A stretch of 64,000 nucleotides of DNA from Leucothrix arctica (GTDB lineage Bacteria; Pseudomonadota; Gammaproteobacteria; Thiotrichales; Thiotrichaceae). Below, in pieces: positions 35,353 through 44,099 of the stretch. Both the position numbers and the translations under genes were made by a program. Under the pieces are notes generated by a model. The model had not been told where the DNA came from. It saw only the letters and a program-made list of their open reading frames with translations, and ran no database searches. The stretch covers positions 1 to 64,000 of the forward strand of contig NZ_QGKL01000010.1 of the NCBI RefSeq assembly GCF_003172895.1. Direction: 5' to 3'. Every line of letters starts with the position of its first letter. Positions within the stretch are counted from its first letter, which is position 1.

Positions 35353-36537
35353 ATGGCTGTTATTAAGATGACAGATTTGGATTTGTCCGGTAAACGTGTA
35401 CTTATCCGACAAGATCTAAACGTACCAGTAAAAGACGGCAAAGTGACGTCAGCAAAGCGTATTGATGCGTCTTTACCAAGTCTAAAGCTAGCGCTAGAGG
35501 CCGGTGCAAAAGTGATGGTGATGTCACACCTAGGTCGCCCAACAGAAGGGCAGCCGGAAGATATCTACTCGCTAAAGCCCGTTGCAGACTACATGAGTGA
35601 AGCACTAGGCCAGCCGGTAAAGCTAATTACTGACTACCTAGATACTGCACCAGAGCTTGCAAATGGTGAAGTTGCGCTACTAGAAAATGTACGCTTCAAC
35701 GTAGGTGAAAAGTCAAACGACGAAACACTGTCTCGCCATTACGCATCATTGTGTGATGTATACGTAATGGACGCGTTTGGTACAGCTCACCGTGCACAAG
35801 CCTCAACTTATGGCGCAGGTGAATTTGCACCAGTAGCTGCAGCAGGTCCACTGCTAGCAGGTGAGTTGGAAGCACTTGGTAAAGCGTTAGATAACCCAGC
35901 ACGACCAATGGTCGCTCTCGTGGGTGGATCTAAAGTATCAACTAAGTTGACCGTACTAGAGTCACTATCAAAAGTTGTAGACCAGCTAATCGTCGGTGGT
36001 GGAATTGCGAATACGTTTATTGCCGCTCAAGGCCATAACGTAGGTAAGTCACTCTACGAAGCTGATTTGATTGATACCTGTAAAAGTCTTACAGCAGCAG
36101 CGGAAGCAAATGGCGGCAGTATTCCTGTCCCTACTGATGTTGTGTGCGGTAAAGAATTCTCTGAAACAGCAGAAGCGAGCCTAAAAGCAGTTGCCGATGT
36201 AGCAGACGACGATATGATTTTTGATATCGGTCCTGAGTCCGCTGAGCAGCTAGCGGAAGTTATTCGCAACGCAGGCACAATCGTATGGAACGGCCCTGTT
36301 GGTGTCTTTGAGTTTGACCAGTTTGGTGAAGGCACAAAGGCAATCGCAATGGCCATCGCAGAATCAGACGGTTTTTCAGTAGCAGGCGGTGGTGACACTC
36401 TTGCAGCAGTTGATAAATATGGCATAAGTGACAAAGTCTCTTATATCTCAACTGGCGGTGGATCGTTCCTAGAGTTTCTTGAAGGTAAAAAATTACCCGT
36501 TGTTTCTATGTTAGAAGCACGTGCAAAGGATGTTTAA
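35353..36537 (+). CDS. pgk: Phosphoglycerate kinase
   Basis: 394 residues, standard length. Motifs: [16 protein letters not shown] (substrate site), [45 protein letters not shown] and the C-terminal [13 protein letters not shown] with [17 protein letters not shown] (nucleotide site). It interconverts 1,3-bisphosphoglycerate plus ADP with 3-phosphoglycerate plus ATP. ATG start with GAGGTG about 7 nt upstream. Six nucleotides separate it from pyk. Confidence 0.97.
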   Translation: MAVIKMTDLDLSGKRVLIRQDLNVPVKDGKVTSAKRIDASLPSLKLALEAGAKVMVMSHLGRPTEGQPEDIYSLKPVADYMSEALGQPVKLITDYLDTAPELANGEVALLENVRFNVGEKSNDETLSRHYASLCDVYVMDAFGTAHRAQASTYGAGEFAPVAAAGPLLAGELEALGKALDNPARPMVALVGGSKVSTKLTVLESLSKVVDQLIVGGGIANTFIAAQGHNVGKSLYEADLIDTCKSLTAAAEANGGSIPVPTDVVCGKEFSETAEASLKAVADVADDDMIFDIGPESAEQLAEVIRNAGTIVWNGPVGVFEFDQFGEGTKAIAMAIAESDGFSVAGGGDTLAAVDKYGISDKVSYISTGGGSFLEFLEGKKLPVVSMLEARAKDV

Positions 36538-36543
36538 AAAGAT

Positions 36544-37986
36544 ATGAGACGTACTAAAATTGTTGCGACATTAGGTCCTGCAACGGACACACCAGAAAGC
36601 ATTGAAAAGCTAATCCAAGCTGGCGTAAACGTAGTGAGATTAAACTTCTCACACGGTTCGTCAGAAGATCATGCACTACGCGCGAAAATGGTTCGTGATG
36701 CTGCGAAGAAGCTAGGTGTTGTAGTTGGAATCCTAGGAGACCTACAAGGTCCAAAGATTCGTATCGACCGTTTTAAAGAAGGCAAAATCTTCTTAGAGCA
36801 GGGTGATGCTTTCTTCCTAGATTCAGATCTAGGTGTAGAAGATGGCGATATCAATGGTGTTGGTCTAACCTACAAAACATTACCACAAGAAGTTGTGCCA
36901 GGTGATGAGCTATTACTTGATGATGGTCGTATTATCTTCATAGTAAAAGAAATCAAAGGCAACCGTATTCATTGTGAAGTTGTTAATGGTGGCGCACTGT
37001 CAAACAACAAAGGAATCAACCGTCGTAACGGTGGTTTATCAGCTGAAGCTCTAACTGAAAAAGATATCAAAGATATCCAGACAGCTGCTGACATCAATGT
37101 TGACTTCCTAGCAGTATCTTTCCCTCGTTCAGCAGAAGACATGCACTACGCACGCCGTCTAATGAAAGAAGCGGGCGGAAACGCAGCAATGGTGAGTAAG
37201 CTAGAGCGTGCTGAAGTTGTTGTTCAGCCAGTACTAGACGAAATCATTCTAGCATCTGACGTAATTATGGTTGCTCGTGGTGACTTGGGTGTAGAGATCG
37301 GTGATGCTCACTTGCCACTAGCGCAAAAGAACATGATTAATCGTTGTCGTAAGCTAAACCGTATTGTTATCACTGCGACGCAGATGATGGAAACAATGAT
37401 CGAAAACCCAATCCCAACACGTGCAGAAGTATTTGACGTGGCGAATGCGGTAATCGACGGTACTGACGCAGTAATGCTGTCAGGCGAAACAGCAATGGGT
37501 GCACATCCATACAAAGTTGTGGAAATCATGTCTGATATCTGTGAGAAAGCAGAACAATCTGCTGATTCACAAAATTCTGCTCACCGTATGGATCTTAAGT
37601 TTGATCGTGTTGATGAAGGTATAGCAATGGCGACAATGTACGCTGCTAACCACATGGACATCAAAGCGATTGGCGCTTTGACTGAATCTGGCTCAACAGC
37701 AAAATGGATGTCACGTATCAGTTCTGGTATTCCAATCTTTGCACTAACGAACCATGAGAAGACATGTCGTTTGGTTAGTTTGTACCGTGGTGTTTACCCA
37801 GTGCTGCTAACAGAGAAGCTAGATAATCCTCTTGTTGCTAACCGTGTTGTTATTGACCATTTGATCACAGAGCAAGTGGTTGAAGATGGCGACCAAGTCA
37901 TTGTGACTAAAGGTGATCTAATGGGTCGAGATGGTGGAACTAATCAAATGAAAGTTATTCGTGTGGGTAACCACAACAACGCATAA
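36544..37986 (+). CDS. pykA: Pyruvate kinase (PykA type)
   Basis: 480 residues, the same length as the E. coli PykA type. RRTKIVATLGPATDTPESIE opens the barrel; NVVRLNFSHGS, ILGDLQGPKIRI, MVSKLERAE, MVARGDLGVEIG and ITATQMMETMI carry the catalytic Arg, Lys, Glu and Asp. The C-terminal domain holds TESGSTAKWMSRISSG. It converts PEP plus ADP to pyruvate plus ATP. It ends the tkt-pgk-pyk run and is followed by a strong hairpin terminator. It could supply pyruvate for the aldolase route upstream, but that is only a metabolic connection. Confidence 0.97.
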   Translation: MRRTKIVATLGPATDTPESIEKLIQAGVNVVRLNFSHGSSEDHALRAKMVRDAAKKLGVVVGILGDLQGPKIRIDRFKEGKIFLEQGDAFFLDSDLGVEDGDINGVGLTYKTLPQEVVPGDELLLDDGRIIFIVKEIKGNRIHCEVVNGGALSNNKGINRRNGGLSAEALTEKDIKDIQTAADINVDFLAVSFPRSAEDMHYARRLMKEAGGNAAMVSKLERAEVVVQPVLDEIILASDVIMVARGDLGVEIGDAHLPLAQKNMINRCRKLNRIVITATQMMETMIENPIPTRAEVFDVANAVIDGTDAVMLSGETAMGAHPYKVVEIMSDICEKAEQSADSQNSAHRMDLKFDRVDEGIAMATMYAANHMDIKAIGALTESGSTAKWMSRISSGIPIFALTNHEKTCRLVSLYRGVYPVLLTEKLDNPLVANRVVIDHLITEQVVEDGDQVIVTKGDLMGRDGGTNQMKVIRVGNHNNA

Positions 37987-38012
37987 CGAACATTTGATTG
38001 TTCGCAAGACAT

Positions 38013-38047
38013 AAAAAAAGGGTGACTATAAAAGTCACCCTTTTTTT
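38013..38047. terminator. Strong bidirectional rho-independent terminator after pykA
   Basis: GGGTGACT (38020-38027), a five-base loop ATAAA, and AGTCACCC (38033-38040) form a perfect stem, flanked by A7 (38013-38019) and T7 (38041-38047). The flanks give a U-run on either transcript, so it can end pykA from the left and cysNC from the right. Confidence 0.93.
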
Positions 38048-38120
38048 ATGGAAGAGAAAAACTAATTAGTTAATCAAGCCCATGTTATCTAGCTTAAGCA
38101 AAGTCATATTGTCATAAAAC

Positions 38121-38152
38121 ACCTAACTCCAACAAAAGTTGAAATTAGGTGA
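38121..38152 (-). terminator. Possible cysNC terminator hairpin
   Basis: CACCTAA (38121-38127) pairs with TTAGGTG (38146-38152), with an inner CAAC/GTTG pair. Read on the minus strand the stem is followed by a short TTTT. It lies 9 nt past the cysNC stop. It is weaker than the hairpin at 38013-38047. Confidence 0.4.
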
Positions 38153-38161
38153 GTGAACATG

Positions 38162-40090
38162 TTACGACTGATTTGAACTATCAAATAGCCAAGCAATAAC
38201 CTTCTGAGCTGCTTCTTCCGGTGTTTGGGTTGTTGTGTCCAAACGAATTTCCGGGTTGGTTGGTGCTTCGTAAGGGCTATCAATGCCAGTGAAGTTTTTC
38301 AACTCCCCCGCACGTGCTTTTTTATACAAGCCCTTCACATCACGCTTTTCAGCTACTTCTAGCGGCGTCTCAATATAAATTTCAACGAACTCCGCCTCTG
38401 GTAGCATTTCACGCACCATTCTACGCTCACCACGGAAAGGTGAAATAAATGCGGTCAGCACAATAAGACCAGCCTCTACCATTAGTTTAGACACCTCTCC
38501 AATCCGTCGAATATTCTCAACGCGATCAGCTTCGGTAAAGCCTAGATCCTTATTAAGTCCATGACGAACATTGTCACCATCCAGCAGGAAAGTATGTCTA
38601 TTCATAAGGTGTAATTTCTTCTCCACCTCATTAGCGATAGTAGACTTGCCTGACCCTGATAAGCCTGTAAACCACAGTACCATTGGTTTTTGGTTTTTCA
38701 GATTAGCATGTGCAGTACGATCAACCTCTGTCGCCTGCCAATGAACATTGTCACTACGGCGCAAAGCGAAATTTAACATACCTGCTGCGACAGTCGCATT
38801 GGTCATCTTATCGATCAAGATAAAACCACCTAACTCATGTCCACCGCGCGCAATATCATTGTAGGACTCAAACACCACGCGCTTATCCGTGGTCAGTGAG
38901 CAAACACCGATATCGTTAAGCTGTAGCGTTTTAGCCGCAAGCTGCTCAATAGAGTTAACATCAACACGATACTTAGGGTGCTGAACAGTAGCGTTAACCG
39001 ATTGAGTACCGATCTTCATCACATAGCTGCGACCCGGTAGCATCTCGTGCTCATCCATCCAAACTAAAGTAGCTTCGAAGCTGTCAGCAGCTTCTGCAGG
39101 ATCAGCTGCCGCACAAATGACATCACCGCGTGAACAGTCAATCTCATCGTTAAACGTCAGCGTAACAGACGCGCCTGCTGAGGCCTGTTCCAAGTCCCCA
39201 TCCATTGTAACAATGCTCTTGATGGTGGATGTCTTACCAGAAGGCAATACTCTAATTTCGTCACCAGGCTTAACAACACCAGACGCAATTTGTCCGGAGA
39301 AACCGCGAAAATCGAGATTAGGGCGATTAACCCATTGCACAGGAAAACGTAACGGGCCGCTTTGTCTTACATCTTCACCAACATCAACGGTTTCAAGGTG
39401 ATTCATCAGTGTGATGCCGTTATACCACGGTGTATTTTCACTGACTGAGGCAATGTTGTCGCCTTTAAAACCAGAGATAGGCATAGCAGTGAACTCAGCG
39501 ATACCAATAGAGTCAGCAAATACACGATAGTCTGAAACAATCTGGTCATAAGTCGCTTGATCGTAGTCAACCAAATCCATCTTATTGACTGCTAAAACGA
39601 TATTTTTGATGCCCAGCAAGTTCACCAAATAACTATGGCGACGAGTTTGCGTCAGGATACCTTTACGCGCATCGATAAGAATTACTGCTAGCTGTGAGTC
39701 AGATGCACCAGTCACCATGTTACGCGTGTATTGCTCGTGGCCCGGTGTGTCAGCTACGATGAATTTACGCTTTTCAGTCGCAAAGAAGCGGTAAGCAACA
39801 TCAATGGTAATACCTTGTTCGCGCTCGGCTGCAAGACCATCAACTAATAAAGCAAAGTCAATATCTTGTCCCTGAGTACCACCCGCTTTTGACTCGTCTT
39901 CTAGTGCAGCAAGCTGATCTTCAAAGATCATTTTGGAATCATAAAGCAGACGACCAATCAGTGTTGATTTACCGTCGTCGACAGAGCCGCAGGTAATAAA
40001 ACGCAGCATAGTCTTTTCAAGGTGTGTATTAAGGTATTCTTCAACGTTCTCAGCGATCAACGCATCTGGACGATAAGCATTATCAGTCAT
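38162..40090 (-). CDS. cysNC: Bifunctional sulfate adenylyltransferase GTPase subunit and APS kinase (CysN-CysC fusion)
   Basis: 642 residues, the length of NodQ-type fusions. The CysN part has G1 GSVDDGKST (35-43), [11 protein letters not shown] and NKMD. The APS-kinase part starts with P-loop GLSGSGKST (476-484), then [17 protein letters not shown] and [10 protein letters not shown] with the active Ser near 550. Together with CysD it makes APS from sulfate and ATP, then PAPS. The start ATG overlaps the cysD stop as TAATG. In rhizobia the homologous NodPQ supplies PAPS for glycan sulfation; with four sulfotransferases in this window the same use is plausible alongside sulfate assimilation. 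Confidence 0.96.
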   Translation of the reverse strand: MTDNAYRPDALIAENVEEYLNTHLEKTMLRFITCGSVDDGKSTLIGRLLYDSKMIFEDQLAALEDESKAGGTQGQDIDFALLVDGLAAEREQGITIDVAYRFFATEKRKFIVADTPGHEQYTRNMVTGASDSQLAVILIDARKGILTQTRRHSYLVNLLGIKNIVLAVNKMDLVDYDQATYDQIVSDYRVFADSIGIAEFTAMPISGFKGDNIASVSENTPWYNGITLMNHLETVDVGEDVRQSGPLRFPVQWVNRPNLDFRGFSGQIASGVVKPGDEIRVLPSGKTSTIKSIVTMDGDLEQASAGASVTLTFNDEIDCSRGDVICAAADPAEAADSFEATLVWMDEHEMLPGRSYVMKIGTQSVNATVQHPKYRVDVNSIEQLAAKTLQLNDIGVCSLTTDKRVVFESYNDIARGGHELGGFILIDKMTNATVAAGMLNFALRRSDNVHWQATEVDRTAHANLKNQKPMVLWFTGLSGSGKSTIANEVEKKLHLMNRHTFLLDGDNVRHGLNKDLGFTEADRVENIRRIGEVSKLMVEAGLIVLTAFISPFRGERRMVREMLPEAEFVEIYIETPLEVAEKRDVKGLYKKARAGELKNFTGIDSPYEAPTNPEIRLDTTTQTPEEAAQKVIAWLFDSSNQS

Positions 40091-40989
40091 TAGAAATAAC
40101 CCTCTTGTTTTTTCTTTTCCATCGTCGCGGATGCATCTTTATCAATTGCTCGACCCTGACGTTCAGACGTCGTGGTCAGTAGCATTTCTTGAATGACTTC
40201 AGGCAATGTCTTTGCAGTTGACTCAACAGCACCTGTCAGTGGGTAACAACCCAAAGTACGGAATCGTATAGAGCGTTGAACAGGCACTTCGCCTGGCTCA
40301 AGTGGGAAACGGTCATCATCCACCATCACTATCATACCATCGCGTTCAACTGTCGGACGCATCTCTGAAAGGTACAATGGAACAATCTCAATGTTTTCCA
40401 TATAGATGTACTGCCAGATATCCAGCTCAGTCCAGTTAGATAGTGGAAACACACGAATAGACTCACCTTTGTTTTTGCGAGTATTGTATAAGCTCCATAG
40501 CTCTGGGCGCTGGTTTTTAGGGTCCCATCCGTGGTTCTTACTACGGAAAGAAAAGATACGCTCTTTAGCGCGACTCTTTTCCTCATCACGGCGTGCACCA
40601 CCAAAAGCAAGGTCAAAACCGTGCTTGTCTAGCGCTTGCTTAAGGCCTTCGGTTTTCCACATATCTGTGTGCAGGCTGCCATGGTCAAATGGGTTAATCC
40701 CTTTATCTACTGCTTCTTGGTTTTTATGGACCAGTAGCTCCATGCCTGCATCTTTAGCTGCTTTTTCACGCAGCTTGTACATTTCCTGAAACTTCCAAGT
40801 AGTGTCGACGTGCAGCAATGGGAATGGTGGTGGAGAAGGGAAAAAAGCCTTTTTCGCTAAGTGAAGCATAACTGCGCTGTCTTTACCTACCGAGTAGAGC
40901 ATGACAGGGTTTTCTGATTCTGCGGCAGCTTCCCGAAGAATTTGAATACTTTCATATTCCAGCTGTTTTAAATGGGTATGTTTCTTCAT
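40090..40989 (-). CDS. cysD: Sulfate adenylyltransferase subunit 2
   Basis: 299 residues from ATG 40989 (a GTG two codons earlier is possible but less likely). [39 protein letters not shown] (the PP-loop SxGKDS), [12 protein letters not shown] and [15 protein letters not shown] are CysD hallmarks. It binds ATP and sulfate and forms APS with CysN. The last codon overlaps cysNC (TAATG), so the two are coupled. A candidate promoter lies at 41052-41080. Confidence 0.96.
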   Translation of the reverse strand: MKKHTHLKQLEYESIQILREAAAESENPVMLYSVGKDSAVMLHLAKKAFFPSPPPFPLLHVDTTWKFQEMYKLREKAAKDAGMELLVHKNQEAVDKGINPFDHGSLHTDMWKTEGLKQALDKHGFDLAFGGARRDEEKSRAKERIFSFRSKNHGWDPKNQRPELWSLYNTRKNKGESIRVFPLSNWTELDIWQYIYMENIEIVPLYLSEMRPTVERDGMIVMVDDDRFPLEPGEVPVQRSIRFRTLGCYPLTGAVESTAKTLPEVIQEMLLTTTSERQGRAIDKDASATMEKKKQEGYF

Positions 40990-41051
40990 ATTCACGGTTT
41001 CATTCTGTAGTTGGTTAATATAGAGATCACATCTAATGTGTAAGTAGGCCG

Positions 41052-41080
41052 ATTATAGATGAGACTCTAAGTCTAATAAA
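41052..41080 (-). promoter_or_regulatory. Candidate cysD-cysNC promoter
   Basis: On the minus strand a consensus -10 TATAAT (41057-41052) is preceded at 17 bp by TTTATT (41080-41075). The inverted repeat AGACT-CTA-AGTCT (41062-41074) fills the spacer, and TATCTCT-ATAA-AGAGATA (41101-41118) lies just upstream, as possible regulator sites. CysB control is expected for this operon, but CysB sites are too loose to call by eye. Confidence 0.5.
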
Positions 41081-41157
41081 GTGATTTGATTTGATATTTG
41101 TATCTCTATAAAGAGATAAATAACCTTGTCATAACCATATCAAACGCGAATTGAGTC

Positions 41158-41381
41158 TCAAGCGAAGTACATTGAAAATTGGCGACTAGCGGCTGCAATT
41201 CTCTCAGGCGTGTAAACCCTCCACTGGCTCTCCAGCGTACTTCTTAAGCTTCATACTGAGGGCGGTCTTGCACGTAAACCATGTGTTTGAAGTCAGCCAT
41301 CTCCGTGCCTGCCTCAATTTTGTGCGTTAACTGCTCTAACCAAGTATGACAGAACAAAGATGGCTTATTATTGGTGCTTGT
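41158..41381 (-). pseudogene. Frameshifted C-terminal gene remnant of unknown function
   Basis: On the minus strand, after a TAA at 41384-41382, an open stretch encodes SLFCHTWLEQLTHKIEAG and FKHMVYVQDRPQYEA, then hits TAA at 41246-41244. Moving one frame there continues as TLESQWRVYTPERIAAASRQ and ends at TGA 41160-41158. The composition looks like real protein, and the length (224 nt) fits a single-base deletion. No start codon is present, so this is the 3' end of a decayed gene. I do not recognise the family. Confidence 0.5.
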
Positions 41382-41549
41382 TTAACGTGGTTGTTCATAG
41401 GAAGAGTTAATAGGTTTTAGGGAGGTGTTTGTATTATCATTAAAAACAAGACTTTAAGGTTGTTTTTTGTCTAACTAGAGGTGGGTAAAACGGGTGAATA
41501 AAATATCCCAGATTTTATCTGGAGATTAGTTTATAGTGACTCATTATCA

Positions 41550-41610
41550 TATTGCACTGATTTGGTGCTCTGTTGGTAGTTTAAGAATATTATTGCACTA
41601 ATTTGGGTCT
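41550..41610. promoter_or_regulatory. Paired direct repeats upstream of the rfaH operon
   Basis: TATTGCACTGATTTGGTGCT (41550-41569) and TATTGCACTAATTTGGGTCT (41591-41610) match at 17 of 20 positions and start 41 bp apart, about four helical turns. The first contains TGCAC-N7-GTGCT, which resembles the NtrC-type dyad. No matching sigma-54 promoter was found downstream. It may be an activator site for the capsule operon. Confidence 0.4.
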
Positions 41611-41737
41611 TTTTATCCTAAATGATTAATGTTTGATGAATGGCGTATGCTAGTGTTGCTTTATTATTAATCTCTAGCTATCCTGAACATAAGTTTAATA
41701 AGATCTAAATATTTATATATTATGTCTTATAATTACC

Positions 41738-41743
41738 TATAAT
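41738..41743 (+). promoter_or_regulatory. Possible -10 element of the rfaH operon
   Basis: A consensus TATAAT (context ACCTATAATGC) lies about 245 nt before rfaH and 190 nt before the ops site. A second TATAAT overlaps at 41728-41733. No good -35 hexamer is seen at 16-18 bp, which fits an activator-dependent promoter. Confidence 0.35.
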
Positions 41744-41931
41744 GCTGGTTCTTATTGTGGGAGCTCTGATAACTAGTTATTTCAAGGGGGAAAACCAAGG
41801 CTTAAATCAAGCCAGTGGTTGTCGTGGTTACTCACACATCTTACATGCACTTATTCAGGATTTTTTGATTCTGAGTAATAAACGTGCGCATTCCTAAATA
41901 CTCCAAAAAACTTACTGTGATGACACGGTAT

Positions 41932-41943
41932 GGCGGTAGCATG
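41932..41943 (+). promoter_or_regulatory. ops element (RfaH recruitment site)
   Basis: GGCGGTAGCATG matches the ops consensus GGCGGTAGNNTG exactly. It lies in the leader, 41 nt upstream of the rfaH ATG. In known systems RNA polymerase pauses at ops, a small hairpin in the non-template strand (here GGC...GCC, 41932-41945) recruits RfaH, and elongation through the long operon becomes resistant to Rho. I found no second ops in the window. Confidence 0.88.
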
Positions 41944-41983
41944 CCTAATCGTTAAGCATATAACCTTAAATAGGTGATAGGTA

Positions 41984-42514
41984 ATGAGCCAAAATCAAAA
42001 CCGCCGAGAATGGTATCTCTTAAACTGCAAGCCCAAACAAGACGAGCGAGCAGAAGAAAACCTAAACAACCAAGGTTATATAACGTTTAGACCGACATTA
42101 ACCCTAAAGAAAAAGCGAAGGAATAAAGAAGTACTCGTACAAGAGTCACTATTCCCTAGATATCTATTTATTTACTTAGACAAAGAAAACGACAACTGGG
42201 CACCTATCAGTTCAACGCTAGGGGTCAGCAGTATCGTTAGGTTTGGTCAAGAGCCTGCAAAAGCAACAGACGAGTTAGTAGCACAGCTAAAGCAGCGAAT
42301 GCTATTACAAGAAAGCATGTCTAGCAGCACGCCAAGACCAGATTTCAAAGAAGGCGAAGTCGTCGCTATTGATGAAGGTCCACTGAAAGGACTCAATGGT
42401 GTATTTAGTGGCTATGCGAGTGACGAGCGAGTCATCGTATTGCTTAATCTACTAAGCCAGCAAAGCAAGGTAACACTACGTTCTGAGTATGTGAAAAAGT
42501 CTTTAGCAAGCTGA
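41984..42514 (+). CDS. rfaH: Transcription antitermination protein RfaH (NusG paralogue)
   Basis: 176 residues. WYLLNCKPKQDERAEENL is the RfaH N-domain signature; FPRYLFIYLD and SSIVRFGQEPA are its next conserved segments, and the C-terminal KOW part has FKEGEVVAIDEGPLKGLNGV. It binds RNA polymerase at ops and couples transcription to translation in long surface-polysaccharide operons. It is the first gene of the operon and sits behind the only ops site, so it probably sustains its own transcript. Its nearest neighbour wcaJ follows 48 nt downstream. Confidence 0.92.
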   Translation: MSQNQNRREWYLLNCKPKQDERAEENLNNQGYITFRPTLTLKKKRRNKEVLVQESLFPRYLFIYLDKENDNWAPISSTLGVSSIVRFGQEPAKATDELVAQLKQRMLLQESMSSSTPRPDFKEGEVVAIDEGPLKGLNGVFSGYASDERVIVLLNLLSQQSKVTLRSEYVKKSLAS

Positions 42515-42562
42515 GAAAGCGCTTTCAGCAGGGGTTAATTAACTAGGTTTAAGTGGTGATTC

Positions 42563-43987
42563 ATGTATAGCGGTCATATTTTGAAAAGAGAACAATACAT
42601 AAGTGGAACATTTCGACTCGTCGATATACTGACAATACTGCTTAGCAGTCTACTTGTCTCATACGTCCAATTTGGAGTCATACAAGTCACCGAAAAATAT
42701 GTGTTTTTTATAACAACACTGTGCTTTGTGACACTAAATATATTTAACTTCATGTCAGTGTATAGAGCTTGGCGCGGTAAAGCCTTTATACAAGAGCTAG
42801 TCAGCGTCACCTTGGCGCTGCTAGTTGTTTCGCTCATCATGGGAGCGCTCGTGTTTCTGTTTAGAACGGGAGATGAGTTCTCAAGACTATGGGTAGGGTC
42901 AACCTTCATAACTGCTTACGTAGGTATGATCGGCTACCGCTCAATAGCACGAGTATTAATACGTTACCTGAGAGCAACAGGGCATAACCAAAAACGAATT
43001 GTCGTTGTCGGTGCTGGTGTACTAGGAAAGCGGGTATGCAGCACCATCAGTCGTGAAACTTGGGCAGGGGTCAAAGCAGTGGCCTTATTTGATGATGAAA
43101 AAGCACTACACGGCTCAAACTATCGTGGTGTGGAAGTCATTGGTGGTGTGAATGATGTTGCAGGCTTTATAGAGTCATACCGCTCAAGAGACAGTCACGA
43201 ACGAATAGATCATGTGTGGATCGCACTGCCACTGAGCGCAAGAGACAGAATTGAATATCTACAAGAGAAGCTACAAGACACCGCCGCTAGTGTGTACCTA
43301 GTACCAGACCTATACGGTTTTAACCTTGATAGCTACAAAGTTGATGAAATGATCGGTATGCCGATCATGAACATGTCAGCGTCAAGTGCACAAGGTTGGC
43401 GAGCCATACTAAAACGCATAGAAGACCTAACCATCGCAAGTGTCTTGCTCGTACTACTAAGCCCCGTTTTTGCGATAGTCGCCTACCTCATAAAGAGTGA
43501 CTCAAAAGGGCCCGTCTTCTTCAAGCAAAAGCGTTACGGAATAGATGGCAAAGAAATACTCGTTTGGAAGTTTCGCTCTATGTCAGTCACTGAGAACGGT
43601 GGCGAAGTAAAGCAAGCCCAGCGTACAGACCCAAGAGTCACTAAGATCGGCGCGTTTATACGTAAAACATCGATTGATGAATTGCCACAGTTGATCAACG
43701 TACTGCAAGGCACAATGTCACTTGTTGGGCCGCGACCACACGCAGTAGCACATAACGAATTTTACCGAAGTAAAGTCATGGGTTACATGGCTCGACACAA
43801 AATGCACCCCGGCATTACAGGCTGGGCACAAGTAAACGGGTCACGCGGAGAAACGGTAGAGGTGAGAGACATGGAAGAACGCATCCGCTACGACCTAGAG
43901 TACATAAAGCACTGGTCACTTGGGCTAGACTTCAAAATACTCTTTAGAACAATCTCTACCGTACTCAACACAAAGAATACGTACTAA
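42563..43987 (+). CDS. wcaJ: Undecaprenyl-phosphate glucose phosphotransferase (WcaJ family)
   Basis: 474 residues. Several N-terminal membrane segments, a CoA-binding-like Rossmann stretch (RIVVVGAGVLGKRVCSTI), then a membrane hairpin and the catalytic bacterial sugar-transferase domain: VFFKQKRYGIDGKEILVWKF, KIGAFIRKTSIDELPQ, SLVGPRPHAVAHNEFY and GWAQVNGSRGETV. It transfers a hexose-1-phosphate, normally glucose, from a UDP-sugar to undecaprenyl phosphate at the inner membrane, starting each repeat unit. As first enzyme gene of the operon it defines a Wzx/Wzy-type polysaccharide. Confidence 0.94.
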   Translation: MYSGHILKREQYISGTFRLVDILTILLSSLLVSYVQFGVIQVTEKYVFFITTLCFVTLNIFNFMSVYRAWRGKAFIQELVSVTLALLVVSLIMGALVFLFRTGDEFSRLWVGSTFITAYVGMIGYRSIARVLIRYLRATGHNQKRIVVVGAGVLGKRVCSTISRETWAGVKAVALFDDEKALHGSNYRGVEVIGGVNDVAGFIESYRSRDSHERIDHVWIALPLSARDRIEYLQEKLQDTAASVYLVPDLYGFNLDSYKVDEMIGMPIMNMSASSAQGWRAILKRIEDLTIASVLLVLLSPVFAIVAYLIKSDSKGPVFFKQKRYGIDGKEILVWKFRSMSVTENGGEVKQAQRTDPRVTKIGAFIRKTSIDELPQLINVLQGTMSLVGPRPHAVAHNEFYRSKVMGYMARHKMHPGITGWAQVNGSRGETVEVRDMEERIRYDLEYIKHWSLGLDFKILFRTISTVLNTKNTY

Positions 43988-44099
43988 TTTAAATCAACCA
44001 AAATATCACCTCAAAGCTACCCAAAAAACTGGCCATTCAAACACTTGGATGACCAGCCTATCGCTTGTAAATGACAATACAGTCAAAAGGTCCTTTCAA

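Larger units (their letters stand above)
40990..41983. other. ~1-kb intergenic region: cysD promoter, gene remnant, and the long leader of the rfaH operon
   Basis: From left to right it holds the cysD promoter and two inverted repeats (41052-41118, minus), a frameshifted gene remnant (41158-41381, minus), a pair of direct repeats (41550-41610), a possible -10 (41738-41743), a perfect 12-nt palindrome ATAACTAGTTAT (41769-41780), a GGCTT/AAGCC hairpin (41799-41813), and the ops site (41932-41943). No intact gene over 60 codons was found. Confidence 0.6.

Noticed and set aside
36054-36434. 126-codon minus-strand frame inside pgk
   Set aside because: Antisense to a complete pgk with all motifs; Ser/Ala/Pro-rich translation of no family.
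40406-40789. 127-codon plus-strand frame inside cysD
   Set aside because: Opposite an intact cysD; no start signal and no operon context.
41550-41980. Sigma-54 promoter to go with the NtrC-like repeat
   Set aside because: Scanned for GG-N10-GC; the nearest candidates (around 41640-41665) have the wrong spacing.
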